DNA of 64,000 nucleotides from Rhodospirillaceae bacterium (GTDB lineage: Bacteria > Pseudomonadota > Alphaproteobacteria > JAEUKQ01), in contig JADKIX010000011.1 in NCBI GenBank assembly GCA_016722635.1, forward strand, positions 248,001-312,000, in the 5' to 3' direction. The position numbers were made by a program, and so were the translations under genes. Positions 44,277 through 53,336 of the stretch are shown here, in pieces. Each line of letters opens with the position of its first letter. Positions within the stretch are counted from its first letter, which is position 1. The notes beneath the pieces were generated by a model. It worked only from the letters and a program-made list of their open reading frames with translations, had not been told where the DNA came from and did not search any database.

Positions 44277-46115
44277 TTACTTGCGGCCGTTGCGGTTTAA
44301 TAATTCCGCTTTTTTGGGATCCACCCACCAATTGTCAAAACCAATCCCATATTTAGGGGCGACAGCCGGATGGCCGAAAATGTTCCAGTAAGCGATATTA
44401 TAAGCTTTGCTATGCCATTCTGGGATAACGAAATAATTCGCCAGCAATACCCTATCCAATGCCCGGGTCCGGGTGATTAAACTTTGGCGGTCAGGCGCAT
44501 TGATCACCAATTCGATCAATTGGTCAATCGCTTTGTTTTTGATGCCAATGGTATTTTCACTGCCAGGAACATCCGCACTGCCCGATCCCCAGAAATTGCG
44601 CTGCTCATTACCGGGTGATACCGATTGGCGTAAAACTTTATTAATTATATCAAAATCGACGTCTTCGACTCTTTTTTGGTACTGACTGGGGTCAATAGTG
44701 CGAACAGTGACGGTAATCCCCAGTTTTTTCAAATTTTCCACAAACGAGGCCACCAATCCTTTCTAGCTTGGATCCTTAAGCAATATCTCAAAAGCCATTT
44801 GCTGGCCGGTTTTTTGGTTGACCATTTTCCCGTTTTGGATATCAAAGCCAGCTTGCTTCAGCAAATCAATGGCTTGCCGGGTTTGGTTGCGGATATTGCC
44901 GCTGCCGTCACTGACCGGCAGGGTAAATTCTTTGGTGAACACGCTACCCGGAATTTGCCCACGCAATGGCTCTAAAATCTTCAGTTCTTCAGCCGATGGC
45001 AAGCCGGATGATGCCAATTCCGAATTATTGAAATAACTACGCGCGCGTTGATATTGGCCCCAAAACAGGGTTTTGTTCATCCATTCAAAATCAAACAGAT
45101 ACGTTAAGGCTTGCCGCACCCGGATGTCTTGGAAAACCGGGCGTCGGATATTGTAAATCAAGCCCTGTACCCCCACGGGAATTTCATGAGGGATGCGTTC
45201 TTTCACAATCCGCCCGTCTTTGACCACCGCAATATCATATCCGGTCGCCCATTGCCGGGCGATGTTTTCCTGACGCCAATCATATTCCCCAGCCTTAAAA
45301 GCTTCAAACAATACTGTGCTGTCGCGGTAATAACGATAGGTGATACGATCAAAATTGTTGGTGCCTTTACGAACAGGTAAATTTTGCCCCCAATAATCTT
45401 TGACGCGTTCAACCGTCACCGACCGGCCCGGATCGAAAGAGACAATTTTGTAAGGGCCGCTGCCCAAAGGGATATCCAAAGACGGTTTGGTAAAATCGCG
45501 GTTTTGCCAATAATGTTTCGGCAAAACCGGCAATTCGCTGATGATTGAGGCCAACTCCGGATTATCACCATTTTTGAAAACAAAACGCACTTTTCGCTCT
45601 GAAACCACCTCGGCTCGCACCACATCGGCATAATAGGTGCGATACAAATTATTGCCTTTTTCCCGCAAAATGTTGAATGAAAACACCACATCCTCCGCGG
45701 TGATGGGTTTGCCATCATGCCAGCGGGCTTCAGGGCGCAAATTGAAAACAGCCCATGTACGGCTTTCAGGCAGTTCAATGCTTTCCGCAATCAACCCATA
45801 ATCCGTACCTGGCTCATCAGAGCTTCGGGACATTAAAGTTTCGTAAATCAGGGCGCTGACGGCCGAAGGCGTTCCCTTCACGATATAAGGATTAAAACTG
45901 TCAAAAGTTCCTTGCAAACCCAGCGCTACATTTCCGCCTTTCGGTGCATTGGGGTTCACATAATCGTAATTTTTGAAATCAGGCCCGTATTTAGGTTGCC
46001 CTTGTATGGTGACCGCATGGGAAGTGGTGGTTTTTTCGCTTTCCTGCCCATGGGACTGAAAAGATATCAAATGAAGCACCCAAACCATGGCCCCGCCAAC
46101 CAATTTCCACTTCAT
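44277..46115 (-). pseudogene. yejA: Oligopeptide/microcin C ABC transporter substrate-binding protein, interrupted by an amber codon
   Basis: The two parts are in the same frame and together form a normal-length extracellular solute-binding protein family 5 gene of about 612 codons. The first 450 residues (signal peptide WKLVGGAMVWVLHLISFQSHG, then GKPITAEDVVFSFNILREKG) end in AFEILLKDPS at a TAG at 44763-44765. The frame continues immediately with KGLVASFVENLKKLGI and runs to 44277. No bases are missing: a single in-frame stop. Unless suppressed, the binding protein is truncated by about a quarter. It heads the yejABEF operon, so downstream translation may persist. Confidence 0.88.
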
Positions 46116-46338
46116 TTTTTTCTTATCTCCTTATCATTAAAATATGGTTCAGGTGACTCCGTCTATTTTTTGTACTCTACACCATAAACCACCAACCAAA
46201 CAAGGGTGGAAAATAGGGAAATGGATCGCAACGGATCATCAAGGTTGCCAGGAGGACGATTTGTCTTTATAAAAAATACGTATCTGGATCTGTCATTGGT
46301 AATGATGGGTTAATTTTTCTCATTTTATTATACATCCC

Positions 46339-47202
46339 ATGATCAATTTTTCACAACTGGCCCTGATATTAGCCCTCGTTTCCGCCGTGCTACATGCAGC
46401 TAATAATGCCTTGCTGAAAAAAAGCGCGGAGCGTTTATTGCTGCGCGCTTGGATAGGATTGGGATCAGCCTGTATGGTGGTGCCTTTCATTTTTTTTGTG
46501 CCCTTTCCCCCTGGTCACATCTGGATTTGGCTGGGATTATCGGGCACCATCCATTTTGTCTATCAAATGCTTTTAATCAATTCCTATAGGTTAGCCGATT
46601 TAAGCGTAGTATACCCCGTAGCCCGGGGTATCTCCCCGGTTTTAATTACCATCGGGGCTTTTTTCTTTTTACAAGAAGAAATTACTTGGCAGACAGGCGG
46701 GGGGATCAGCTTCATTACCGCTGGCATCTTGCTGCTAGCGGTTGAAAGCACTTTAAAAACCACCGTCAACAGCGCTTCCTTGCGAATGGGGGTATTTTTA
46801 GCTTTCTTAACCGGAATTGCGATCACTTCCTATACCTTGGTTGATGCCCACGGCATCCGCCTGAGCGATAATTTGTGGAGCTATGTGTTATGGTATTTCC
46901 TGGTCAGTGAAAATACCTTAATGCTTGCATATTTATTCTATCGTTACCCAAAGAATTTGTTCCAAAAACTATGGCCTCATAAGAAAATCGGTGCGGTGGC
47001 TGCGATTTTATCTTTAGGCAGTTACGGGTTGGCCATGCTGGCTTTCCGTTTTGGGTATGCCTCCCAAGTCACTGCCATGCGGGAAACCAGCATTATTTTT
47101 GGTACCTTCTTAGGGATTTTTGTATTAAAAGAACGCTGTACAATTCCCCGGATACTAGCTTCAATCCTGGTCGTCAGTGGTTGTATCATCACCCGCCTGT
47201 AG
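46339..47202 (+). CDS. DMT-superfamily (EamA) transporter
   Basis: 287 residues with ten transmembrane helices in two EamA halves: ALILALVSAVLHAANNALLKK opens the first, and VYPVARGISPVLITIGAFFF is the conserved fourth-helix motif. The second half ends AMRETSIIFGTFLGIFVLKE. Members export or import amino acids, nucleosides or other small metabolites; the substrate cannot be told. Transcribed on the plus strand, 88 bases ahead of grxC. Confidence 0.87.
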   Translation: MINFSQLALILALVSAVLHAANNALLKKSAERLLLRAWIGLGSACMVVPFIFFVPFPPGHIWIWLGLSGTIHFVYQMLLINSYRLADLSVVYPVARGISPVLITIGAFFFLQEEITWQTGGGISFITAGILLLAVESTLKTTVNSASLRMGVFLAFLTGIAITSYTLVDAHGIRLSDNLWSYVLWYFLVSENTLMLAYLFYRYPKNLFQKLWPHKKIGAVAAILSLGSYGLAMLAFRFGYASQVTAMRETSIIFGTFLGIFVLKERCTIPRILASILVVSGCIITRL

Positions 47203-47290
47203 GCTTTAAATGGGGGATAAACGGCCGCCTTGCTTGTAAAAGCAACGGAAACAACCTACCTATGTTAAATAACGCATCTGGAGAAAAAGC

Positions 47291-47548
47291 ATGGCAAAAA
47301 TTGAAGTGTACACAACCAATGTCTGTCCTTATTGTGACCGCGCCAAACAGCTGTTGCGCAAGCACAATTTAAGCTTTGAAGAGATCAATGTCTCAAGCAA
47401 TATCTTAAAACGGGAAGAAATGCTGAAACGCAGCAATGGCCGGCAAACCGTTCCCCAGATTTTTATTAATGGCAAACATGTTGGGGGTTGCGATGATTTA
47501 TACGCCCTGGATAAGGCTGGCCGCTTATTGTCGATGATTACAGGATAA
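47291..47548 (+). CDS. grxC: Glutaredoxin 3
   Basis: 85 residues. The active site is CPYC (C12, C15) in YTTNVCPYCDRAKQLL; the cis-proline motif QTVPQIFINGKHVGGCDDL binds glutathione. It reduces disulfides and glutathionylated proteins at the expense of glutathione. It is five bases upstream of the nitrilase-family gene, the usual alphaproteobacterial pairing. Confidence 0.95.
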   Translation: MAKIEVYTTNVCPYCDRAKQLLRKHNLSFEEINVSSNILKREEMLKRSNGRQTVPQIFINGKHVGGCDDLYALDKAGRLLSMITG

Positions 47549-47553
47549 AACCC

Positions 47554-48370
47554 GTGGATAAATTGTTAAAAGTTGCTTGTATTCAACTTTGTAGCGGTGA
47601 CGATGTTCAGGCTAACATCGATAAAGTTGCCCTGGCAATCCGCCAGGCTGGCCAACAAGGGGCGCAGCTGATCGCAACCCCAGAAAACACCTGTTTAATG
47701 GAACATAATCCACAAGCACGGTTGAAAAAAGCATTTGCCGAAGACGCGCATCCCGGCATCCCAGTTTTCCAGCAATTAAGTCAAGAGTTTCATTGTTGGC
47801 TGCTAATCGGCTCCCTCACTATTAAAGGCCCCGATAATTTATGCTATAACCGCAGTTATTTATTTGGGCCCCAAGGGAATATTGTAGCAAAATATGATAA
47901 AATCCATCTGTTCGATGCCAATTTGCCTGACGGCAAAAATTTTCGGGAATCGCAGGCGTTCCACGCTGGTAACCAACCAGTGGTTACCCCGACCGATTGG
48001 GGTGGCTTGGGGCTTAGTATTTGCTATGATCTGCGTTTTCCTCATTTATACCGATATCTAGCCCAACATGGGGCGCAAATTATTGCAGTTCCCTCGGCTT
48101 TCATTAAGATTACTGGCGAAGCCCACTGGCATGTGCTGCTACGCGCTCGGGCAATTGAAACCGGTTGTTTTATGATAGCGCCCGGCCAAACCGGGCTTCA
48201 TTCCGGCGGACGGCAAACCTACGGGCATTCCCTGATCATCGACCCATGGGGCAGGATTTTGGCGGAAGCCGGCGATCACCCCTGAAATTATTTATGCCGA
48301 GCTTGATTTAAAGCAGGTTGCCCAAGTTCATCAGCAAATTCCCGCTTGGAATTCCAAACCACCTTTCTGA
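47554..48370 (+). pseudogene. Carbon-nitrogen hydrolase (nitrilase superfamily), frameshifted near the 3' end
   Basis: The open part (243 codons to 48285) has the complete nitrilase triad: glutamate in IATPENTCLMEH, lysine in KYDKIHLFDANLPDG and cysteine in LSICYDLRFPHLYRY. The frame stops at 48285 after AEAGDHP, but shifting by one base within a CACCCC run at about 48278 restores the family C-terminus EIIYAELDLKQVAQVHQQIP, ending at 48370. A single extra C explains it. The catalytic core is intact, so the truncated protein might still fold. The family includes deaminated-glutathione amidase and omega-amidase, which fits linkage to grxC. Confidence 0.85.
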
Positions 48371-48404
48371 TCCTAAGGTTTTTTTACGATCCTACCTTCG
48401 TTCT

Positions 48405-49814
48405 TTATTGTTTTGACATCCAATTCCCATGCAATCCATGCGGCACACGCCTGGGCAAAGCAATGCTAGCAACCGGCTCCTTTGTTATATCCTGTGCATC
48501 TAAAATCATAAAATCACTGTTGTTTTTTTTCTTATTATAGACAAACAATAGGAGATAGCCGTCATCTTCCCCAGTCGGATTAGGCTTTGCTGCAAAACTC
48601 GCCTCGCCAATTTCATGATCCTCGCCAAAATCACGGATGGTGGTGATATGGTCTTTGATGTCATATTTGATTAAAGCGTTAAATTCCCTCTTACCCCTTA
48701 GTCTCGTGGGGGCATAAATAAAGCGGTAATCACGGCCATTGTAAGCATTATTGAATGTTGGGAACTCAACCCCATGATCCGTCAATTGCTTTTCTTCCAC
48801 GGTTTTTTTTGCAAGATCGATGGTCATCCGGTATAATTGGGGGGGTGATTTTGGTTCATCGCTGGTGATGGCAAAACCCAAACGGTTATGCCGGACATAA
48901 TCTACAAAAATCAGGTTGTTTTGTTCAAAAGCATTGACAAAGTGAAATACAAAAAAAGCGGGTGTCTTTAACCAGATGGCTGGTTGGCTAGAACCGCCAC
49001 GCGCCATAATGCCAATCCGCGTCCCCTTTTCTTCACGCCAGTCTAACATATTGCCGCCATTAACAGCGGCTTGAAAATCTAAAACCGCTGGGCAATCAAA
49101 AAAGACCAAGTAATTTTTGGTCAGGGCAAAATCATGAATCATCGTACTATAGGGTTTGTCAACCGCCTTCGTTTCCACGAGCAATCCTTTTTTATCAATC
49201 CGATGATAGGTGAGAAAAGGTTGAGTTATATTATAGGTGATCAGACATAATTCCCCGGTATTTGAATCAAAACGGCCGTGCGGGCCTACTGCTAAGGGTT
49301 TAAAGCTATCAGGCTTCCATTCCCCGATTGTGTCCAAATTTTCATCCATTTCATAGGCTGCACCCCCTTCCCACATGGCCAGGTAACGGCCCGCATGACG
49401 CATAATGTTGATGAAGGCCCCATTCTTAAAAGGATTATCGTTCGGCCCGATGAATTTGGGATTAGGTTGGGCCATACGCGCGATGCCCCCATAGATAGCT
49501 TGGCCATGCTGTTGTTCAAGCAACAAACCTTTGGTTTTCACATACCGGTTCCTATAACTTGCCTGTTGGTTTTGTACATAAATGGCGTGGATCATACCAT
49601 CGCCATCAAATGGATAGGTATAAGAAATCGGCTCGAACGCCGGATTAGGCCCATTTCGCATGTAAACACCCTCAAGACCCTCAGGAATTTTTCCGGTAAT
49701 CGTTAAATTCTTGAAATCGCTTTCCTCACGGATGGGCGCATAATTGCCTTGAAGATAGGGATTATTTTTGTTTTGTGATTGGCGTTGTTTTTTCTCAATA
49801 AGGGATAGGGACAT
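48405..49814 (-). CDS. Carotenoid oxygenase (RPE65/CCD family)
   Basis: 469 residues from MSLSLIEKKQRQSQNKN. The four iron-binding histidines are visible in GPHGRFDSNTGELC, MIHDFALTKNYLVFFDCP, VFHFVNAFEQNNLIFVDYV and the C-terminal PHGLHGNWM. FPTFNNAYNGRDYRFIYAP and MRNGPNPAFEP are further family motifs. These non-haem iron enzymes cleave carotenoids or stilbenes to aldehydes, including retinal or apocarotenals. The frame opens at 49889, but AGGAGA precedes the ATG at 49814. It lies in a unit with a membrane protein and a PadR regulator. Confidence 0.92.
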   Translation of the reverse strand: MSLSLIEKKQRQSQNKNNPYLQGNYAPIREESDFKNLTITGKIPEGLEGVYMRNGPNPAFEPISYTYPFDGDGMIHAIYVQNQQASYRNRYVKTKGLLLEQQHGQAIYGGIARMAQPNPKFIGPNDNPFKNGAFINIMRHAGRYLAMWEGGAAYEMDENLDTIGEWKPDSFKPLAVGPHGRFDSNTGELCLITYNITQPFLTYHRIDKKGLLVETKAVDKPYSTMIHDFALTKNYLVFFDCPAVLDFQAAVNGGNMLDWREEKGTRIGIMARGGSSQPAIWLKTPAFFVFHFVNAFEQNNLIFVDYVRHNRLGFAITSDEPKSPPQLYRMTIDLAKKTVEEKQLTDHGVEFPTFNNAYNGRDYRFIYAPTRLRGKREFNALIKYDIKDHITTIRDFGEDHEIGEASFAAKPNPTGEDDGYLLLFVYNKKKNNSDFMILDAQDITKEPVASIALPRRVPHGLHGNWMSKQ

Positions 49815-49843
49815 AATTATTCTCCTGCAAATAGTAACTAATC

Positions 49844-50413
49844 TTATTCTGAGGTCTTCAGTGTTTTTTGCTGTTTTCTGCTGTACCAATTGGGAAGTTT
49901 TATGGTTATCCAGATACCTAACAAAGTAGTACCATAGCCAAGGATCTGGGGTAATATTTTACCTGATAGATCATCGCCAAACGGGACAAATTGCCAAGCA
50001 GCGGAGGCCAGAAAAATGCTGCCCCATATGGCGGTAATCATTTGGTTTACTTTCATAAATCCCGGCTTATTCCATAGGTGCTGGGCCACTTGTTGGCGGG
50101 CATATTGCAGGGTGAATGGCCTACCAATCAACAAAGAAATCCAGGCAATGGTTGCTAGAATAATGCTAGATAAAAAGGGGGTATGATGGATAACCCAGCT
50201 ATTTTGCAATATCACATCAAATATAAAAATGAAAATAAGAAAAAAAGCTGTACCCCAACTTAAAATAAAGCCTTTTTTTAAACTTTTCCATTCCAAGGCA
50301 AAAAATACGGCACTTGCCACTAAAATGCTTATCAGCATTTCCGCCGCGGTTTTACCAAATAAGGCGTTTAATAAAATCCAGGGTAAAAAACCAAATAGAA
50401 GTTGGAATGCCAT
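49844..50413 (-). CDS. Integral membrane protein beside the carotenoid oxygenase
   Basis: 189 residues, five or six transmembrane helices. Marks are LIGRPFTLQYARQQVAQHLW and MITAIWGSIFLASAAWQFV, a pattern found in uncharacterised membrane proteins, some labelled septation-protein-like. I cannot assign a function. A GGAGGG ribosome-binding site precedes the ATG. It starts 11 bases after the PadR-like gene ends and precedes the carotenoid oxygenase start by 29 bases, forming a probable operon. Confidence 0.75.
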   Translation of the reverse strand: MAFQLLFGFLPWILLNALFGKTAAEMLISILVASAVFFALEWKSLKKGFILSWGTAFFLIFIFIFDVILQNSWVIHHTPFLSSIILATIAWISLLIGRPFTLQYARQQVAQHLWNKPGFMKVNQMITAIWGSIFLASAAWQFVPFGDDLSGKILPQILGYGTTLLGIWITIKLPNWYSRKQQKTLKTSE

Positions 50414-50424
50414 TTTATCCCTCC

Positions 50425-50983
50425 TTATTGACTTTTAGATTGTTCAATTTTTTTAAGTAATTTCAAAGCATCTTGACACCAGCCTAATTGGGCTTGAACA
50501 ATTTGCTTGCCAAACTCGACCGTCATTTGCCAATAAAGCTGATAGGGTGATTTTTCATCCCCCAAACCTTGATCAATCTTTTTGTATGTTTCCAAGCGTT
50601 TTTTTAATTGCCGTTGGTGTTCTAAAATATGTTTCTGAGTTATCTCTAAGGGCACCATCCGATCCAAAAAATAACTTCAATAGCAATTCGTTGCGCGGGA
50701 TGGTGGGTACCACCTCTTGCACTAACCAATCTTTTAGTTCTTCCAATCCTTTGCTGCTGATCTGATAAACCTTTCGGGTTCTACTGCCTTGAGATTCAAT
50801 AGCAAGGCTGGTAATGCATTTTTCTTTTAATAATTCGGCAAGGATCGGGTAAATCTGCCCGTCACTTTCCTGCCAAAAATATTGCGTGCTCATATGCAGG
50901 GCTTTTTTAATATCATACCCAGACATCGGTTGATGGCTCAGCATACCAAGCAAGGCATAACGCGTTTTGTTTATTCTTTTCAT
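50425..50983 (-). pseudogene. PadR-family transcriptional regulator, frameshifted
   Basis: The N-terminal winged helix is intact in the frame from 50983: RYALLGMLSHQPMSGYDIKKAL, and WQESDGQIYPILAELLKEK. It runs to RNELLLKLFF, then meets unrelated sequence. The C-terminal effector/dimerisation part (RMVPLEITQKHILEHQRQL and QLYWQMTVEFGKQIVQAQL) is in the next frame and ends at 50425. Removing one T from the six-T run at about 50670 rejoins both parts as KLFLDRMVPLEIT. The predicted repressor would lose its dimerisation half. It is upstream of the membrane protein and carotenoid oxygenase, which it presumably controls. Confidence 0.82.
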
Positions 50984-50992
50984 ATCATGAAT

Positions 50993-51025
50993 ATATATCT
51001 TTTAGATATATCTTGTAAAGATATA
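50993..51025. promoter_or_regulatory. Overlapping palindromes, likely PadR operator
   Basis: ATATATCT (50993-51000), spacer TTT, AGATATAT (51004-51011); then TATATCT (51007-51013), spacer TGTAA, AGATATA (51019-51025). The pair of overlapping inverted repeats sits just upstream of the PadR start codon at 50983, the usual place for an autoregulatory site. Confidence 0.55.
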
Positions 51026-51119
51026 AAATAAAAAAATCAATTTTTTAGATTACAACCCAGGAACACATGTTATTTTTCTGGCCACATGTCGTTTGTCAGA
51101 AATTCTTTATTGAAAAACA

Positions 51120-51143
51120 AAAGGGTGGCCGAAGCCACCCTTT
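51120..51143 (-). terminator. Strong terminator of the glycerol operon
   Basis: Perfect 10-bp stem AAAGGGTGGC (51120-51129) and GCCACCCTTT (51134-51143), which on the minus strand encloses a stable TTCG tetraloop and runs into TTTTGTTTTT. It lies 30 bases past the glpV stop codon. Confidence 0.9.
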
Positions 51144-51172
51144 CTTATCGAGGTTAAGACGAGATATGATAA

Positions 51173-52936
51173 TTACCTTGCCCGTCCCTGCTTCCAGGTT
51201 TCCAATAATTTTTCATATTGTACGGTTTCGCCTTTTGGTTTTTCATTGGCCAATTTAGGCTTCGGCGCCCCTGGTTGGTCATACCAGTATTTGGCGTCGC
51301 GTTCCGGGTTCAGTTTGGGGGCGCATTCTTTCATGCCCGCCCTTTCCAACCGCGACAACACTTGATCCATTTCCCGCGCTAAATTATCCATGGCTTGTTG
51401 CGGGGTTTTTTCACCACTGACCGCCGCCGCCACATTTGGCCACCATAATTGGGCCAATTTTGGGTAATCTGGCACATTCGTACCCGTGGGCGTCCAAGCG
51501 ACACGCGCGGGGCTGCGGTAAAATTCGACCAATCCACCCAATTTAGGGGCCATATCGGTCATTGCCTGGCTTTGGATATCACTTTCGCGGATGGGGGTTA
51601 ACCCGACCAAGGTTTTTTTCAAGGAAACCGTTTTGGAAACGCAGAATTGGGCATATAACCAAGCCGCCTTGCGCCGTGCTAAGGGGGTTGATTTCAACAT
51701 GGTCCATGAGCCGCAATCCTGATATCCCAGCTTCATCCCCTCTTCCCAGTAAGGGCCGTGGGGAGATGGCGCCATCCGCCATTTGGGCGTGCCATCTGCA
51801 TTGACCACTGGCAACCCTGGTTTGGTTAAGGCCGCGGTAAAGGCTGTATACCAAAATATCTGCTGGGCAATATTACCTTGTCCAGGTACTGGTCCTGCTT
51901 CCGAGAAAGTCATGCCAGCCGCTTCCGGTGGCGCATATTTTTTCAGCCAATCAATATATTTGGTTAACGCATACACAGCCGCTGGCCCATTCACATCACC
52001 GCCCCGGGTGACCGAGGAACCAGCCGGGCTACATCCCTCAACCCGGATACCCCATTCATCAACCGGCTTGCCATTAGGAAAACCTTTATCCCCTGCTCCT
52101 GCCATTGACAGCCAGGCATCGGTAAAACGCCATCCCAAAGATGGATCTTTTTTACCGTAATCCATATGGCCGTAAACTTTTACCCCATCAATCGTCCGCA
52201 CATCATTGGTAAAGAAATTGGCAATATCCTCATAGGCTGACCAATTCTGGGGCACCCCTAATTCATAACCGTATTTTGTGGCAAATTTATCTTTTAGGTC
52301 GGGACGGCTGAACCAATCATGCCGGAACCAATACAGATTGGCAAATTGTTGGTCAGGTAATTGATATAATTTACCGTCAGGGGCGGTCGTAAAGCTTTTC
52401 CCTATAAAATCATCCAAATTCAGGGTGGGGATGGTAACATCCTTGCCCTCCCCATTAATGAAATCCGATAACGGCACCGCCTGTCCATAGCGATAATGGG
52501 TGCCGATCAAATCACTGTCATTGATATACATATCATACACATTGCGGCCTGATTGCATCTGCGTTTGCAGTTTTTCAATCACGTCGCCTTCTTGGATTAA
52601 ATCATGGTTAACCTTAAGGCCGGTAATCTCGGTAAACGCTTTGGCTAAGGTTTTGGATTCGTACACATGGGTGTCAATCGTTTCGGAAACCACATTGATT
52701 TCCATCCCCGCAAATTGTTTGGCTGCATTAATAAAAAAATTCATTTCTTGCATTTGCTGGTCTTTGGTAATGGTGCTTGGCTGAAATTCGGCATTAATCC
52801 ATTTTTCTGCCGCCTTAACATCGGCAACACTGCTTCGCGGCCATAACCCTAACGCGCCCACTGCTGCTAAACCCGAAGTGGCTAATAACACCTTGCGCCG
52901 GGATAGCTGCGTTGATATGAGATGATTATTTGGCAT
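51173..52936 (-). CDS. glpV: Glycerol ABC transporter substrate-binding protein
   Basis: 587 residues. A twin-arginine signal peptide (LSRRKVLLATSGLAAVGAL) precedes a family 1 solute-binding fold. QPSTITKDQQMQEMNFFINA, EINVVSETIDTHVYESKTLA and YDMYINDSDLIGTHYR match rhizobial GlpV, which delivers glycerol to the transporter. ATG 52936 is preferred over 52960 because AGGGAG lies upstream of it. It is last in the glpD-S-T-P-Q-U-V operon and far larger than typical sugar-binding proteins, as in the family. Confidence 0.9.
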   Translation of the reverse strand: MPNNHLISTQLSRRKVLLATSGLAAVGALGLWPRSSVADVKAAEKWINAEFQPSTITKDQQMQEMNFFINAAKQFAGMEINVVSETIDTHVYESKTLAKAFTEITGLKVNHDLIQEGDVIEKLQTQMQSGRNVYDMYINDSDLIGTHYRYGQAVPLSDFINGEGKDVTIPTLNLDDFIGKSFTTAPDGKLYQLPDQQFANLYWFRHDWFSRPDLKDKFATKYGYELGVPQNWSAYEDIANFFTNDVRTIDGVKVYGHMDYGKKDPSLGWRFTDAWLSMAGAGDKGFPNGKPVDEWGIRVEGCSPAGSSVTRGGDVNGPAAVYALTKYIDWLKKYAPPEAAGMTFSEAGPVPGQGNIAQQIFWYTAFTAALTKPGLPVVNADGTPKWRMAPSPHGPYWEEGMKLGYQDCGSWTMLKSTPLARRKAAWLYAQFCVSKTVSLKKTLVGLTPIRESDIQSQAMTDMAPKLGGLVEFYRSPARVAWTPTGTNVPDYPKLAQLWWPNVAAAVSGEKTPQQAMDNLAREMDQVLSRLERAGMKECAPKLNPERDAKYWYDQPGAPKPKLANEKPKGETVQYEKLLETWKQGRAR

Positions 52937-53019
52937 CAATATATATCTCCCTGTTTTCATTTTTATGATGGATTGATTTATTTTTTACCGCCTGGTAACT
53001 GTTTATATCTTTGATATAT

Positions 53020-53334
53020 TCAGCCCCAGCGCAGCATAACAGCAACGATCATAGCGCACAAAATTGTAAACCACCAGAGGGGAATTTCTACAACCCAGGA
53101 TAATACAGAAATCGTAACAATCCCTGAGAAAAAAACTATCCACATCAGATGCAGATAAGCACTGACCAATAATCCCATAAATAAGCGTTCACCACGGGTC
53201 GTGGTAAAGCCTAAAAAACCACGCCTAGCAATCGTGGGGCTAATGATTTCTGCCACCAGCATGAAGAGTAAGAGGGCAGCAATGGCCATAAAAAAAACAG
53301 CGGTGGGCACCGTCCAAACCATCCAGTCCAACAT
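53020..53334 (-). CDS. glpU: DUF2160 small membrane protein of the glycerol transporter
   Basis: 104 residues with three transmembrane helices. MLDWMVWTVPTAVFFMAIAA, the basic segment PTIARRGFLGFTTTRGERLF, and the C-terminal helix ICAMIVAVMLRWG agree with DUF2160 proteins encoded between glpQ and glpV. Its role in glycerol uptake is unclear. It starts two bases after the glpQ stop. Confidence 0.88.
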   Translation of the reverse strand: MLDWMVWTVPTAVFFMAIAALLLFMLVAEIISPTIARRGFLGFTTTRGERLFMGLLVSAYLHLMWIVFFSGIVTISVLSWVVEIPLWWFTILCAMIVAVMLRWG

Positions 53335-53336
53335 GG

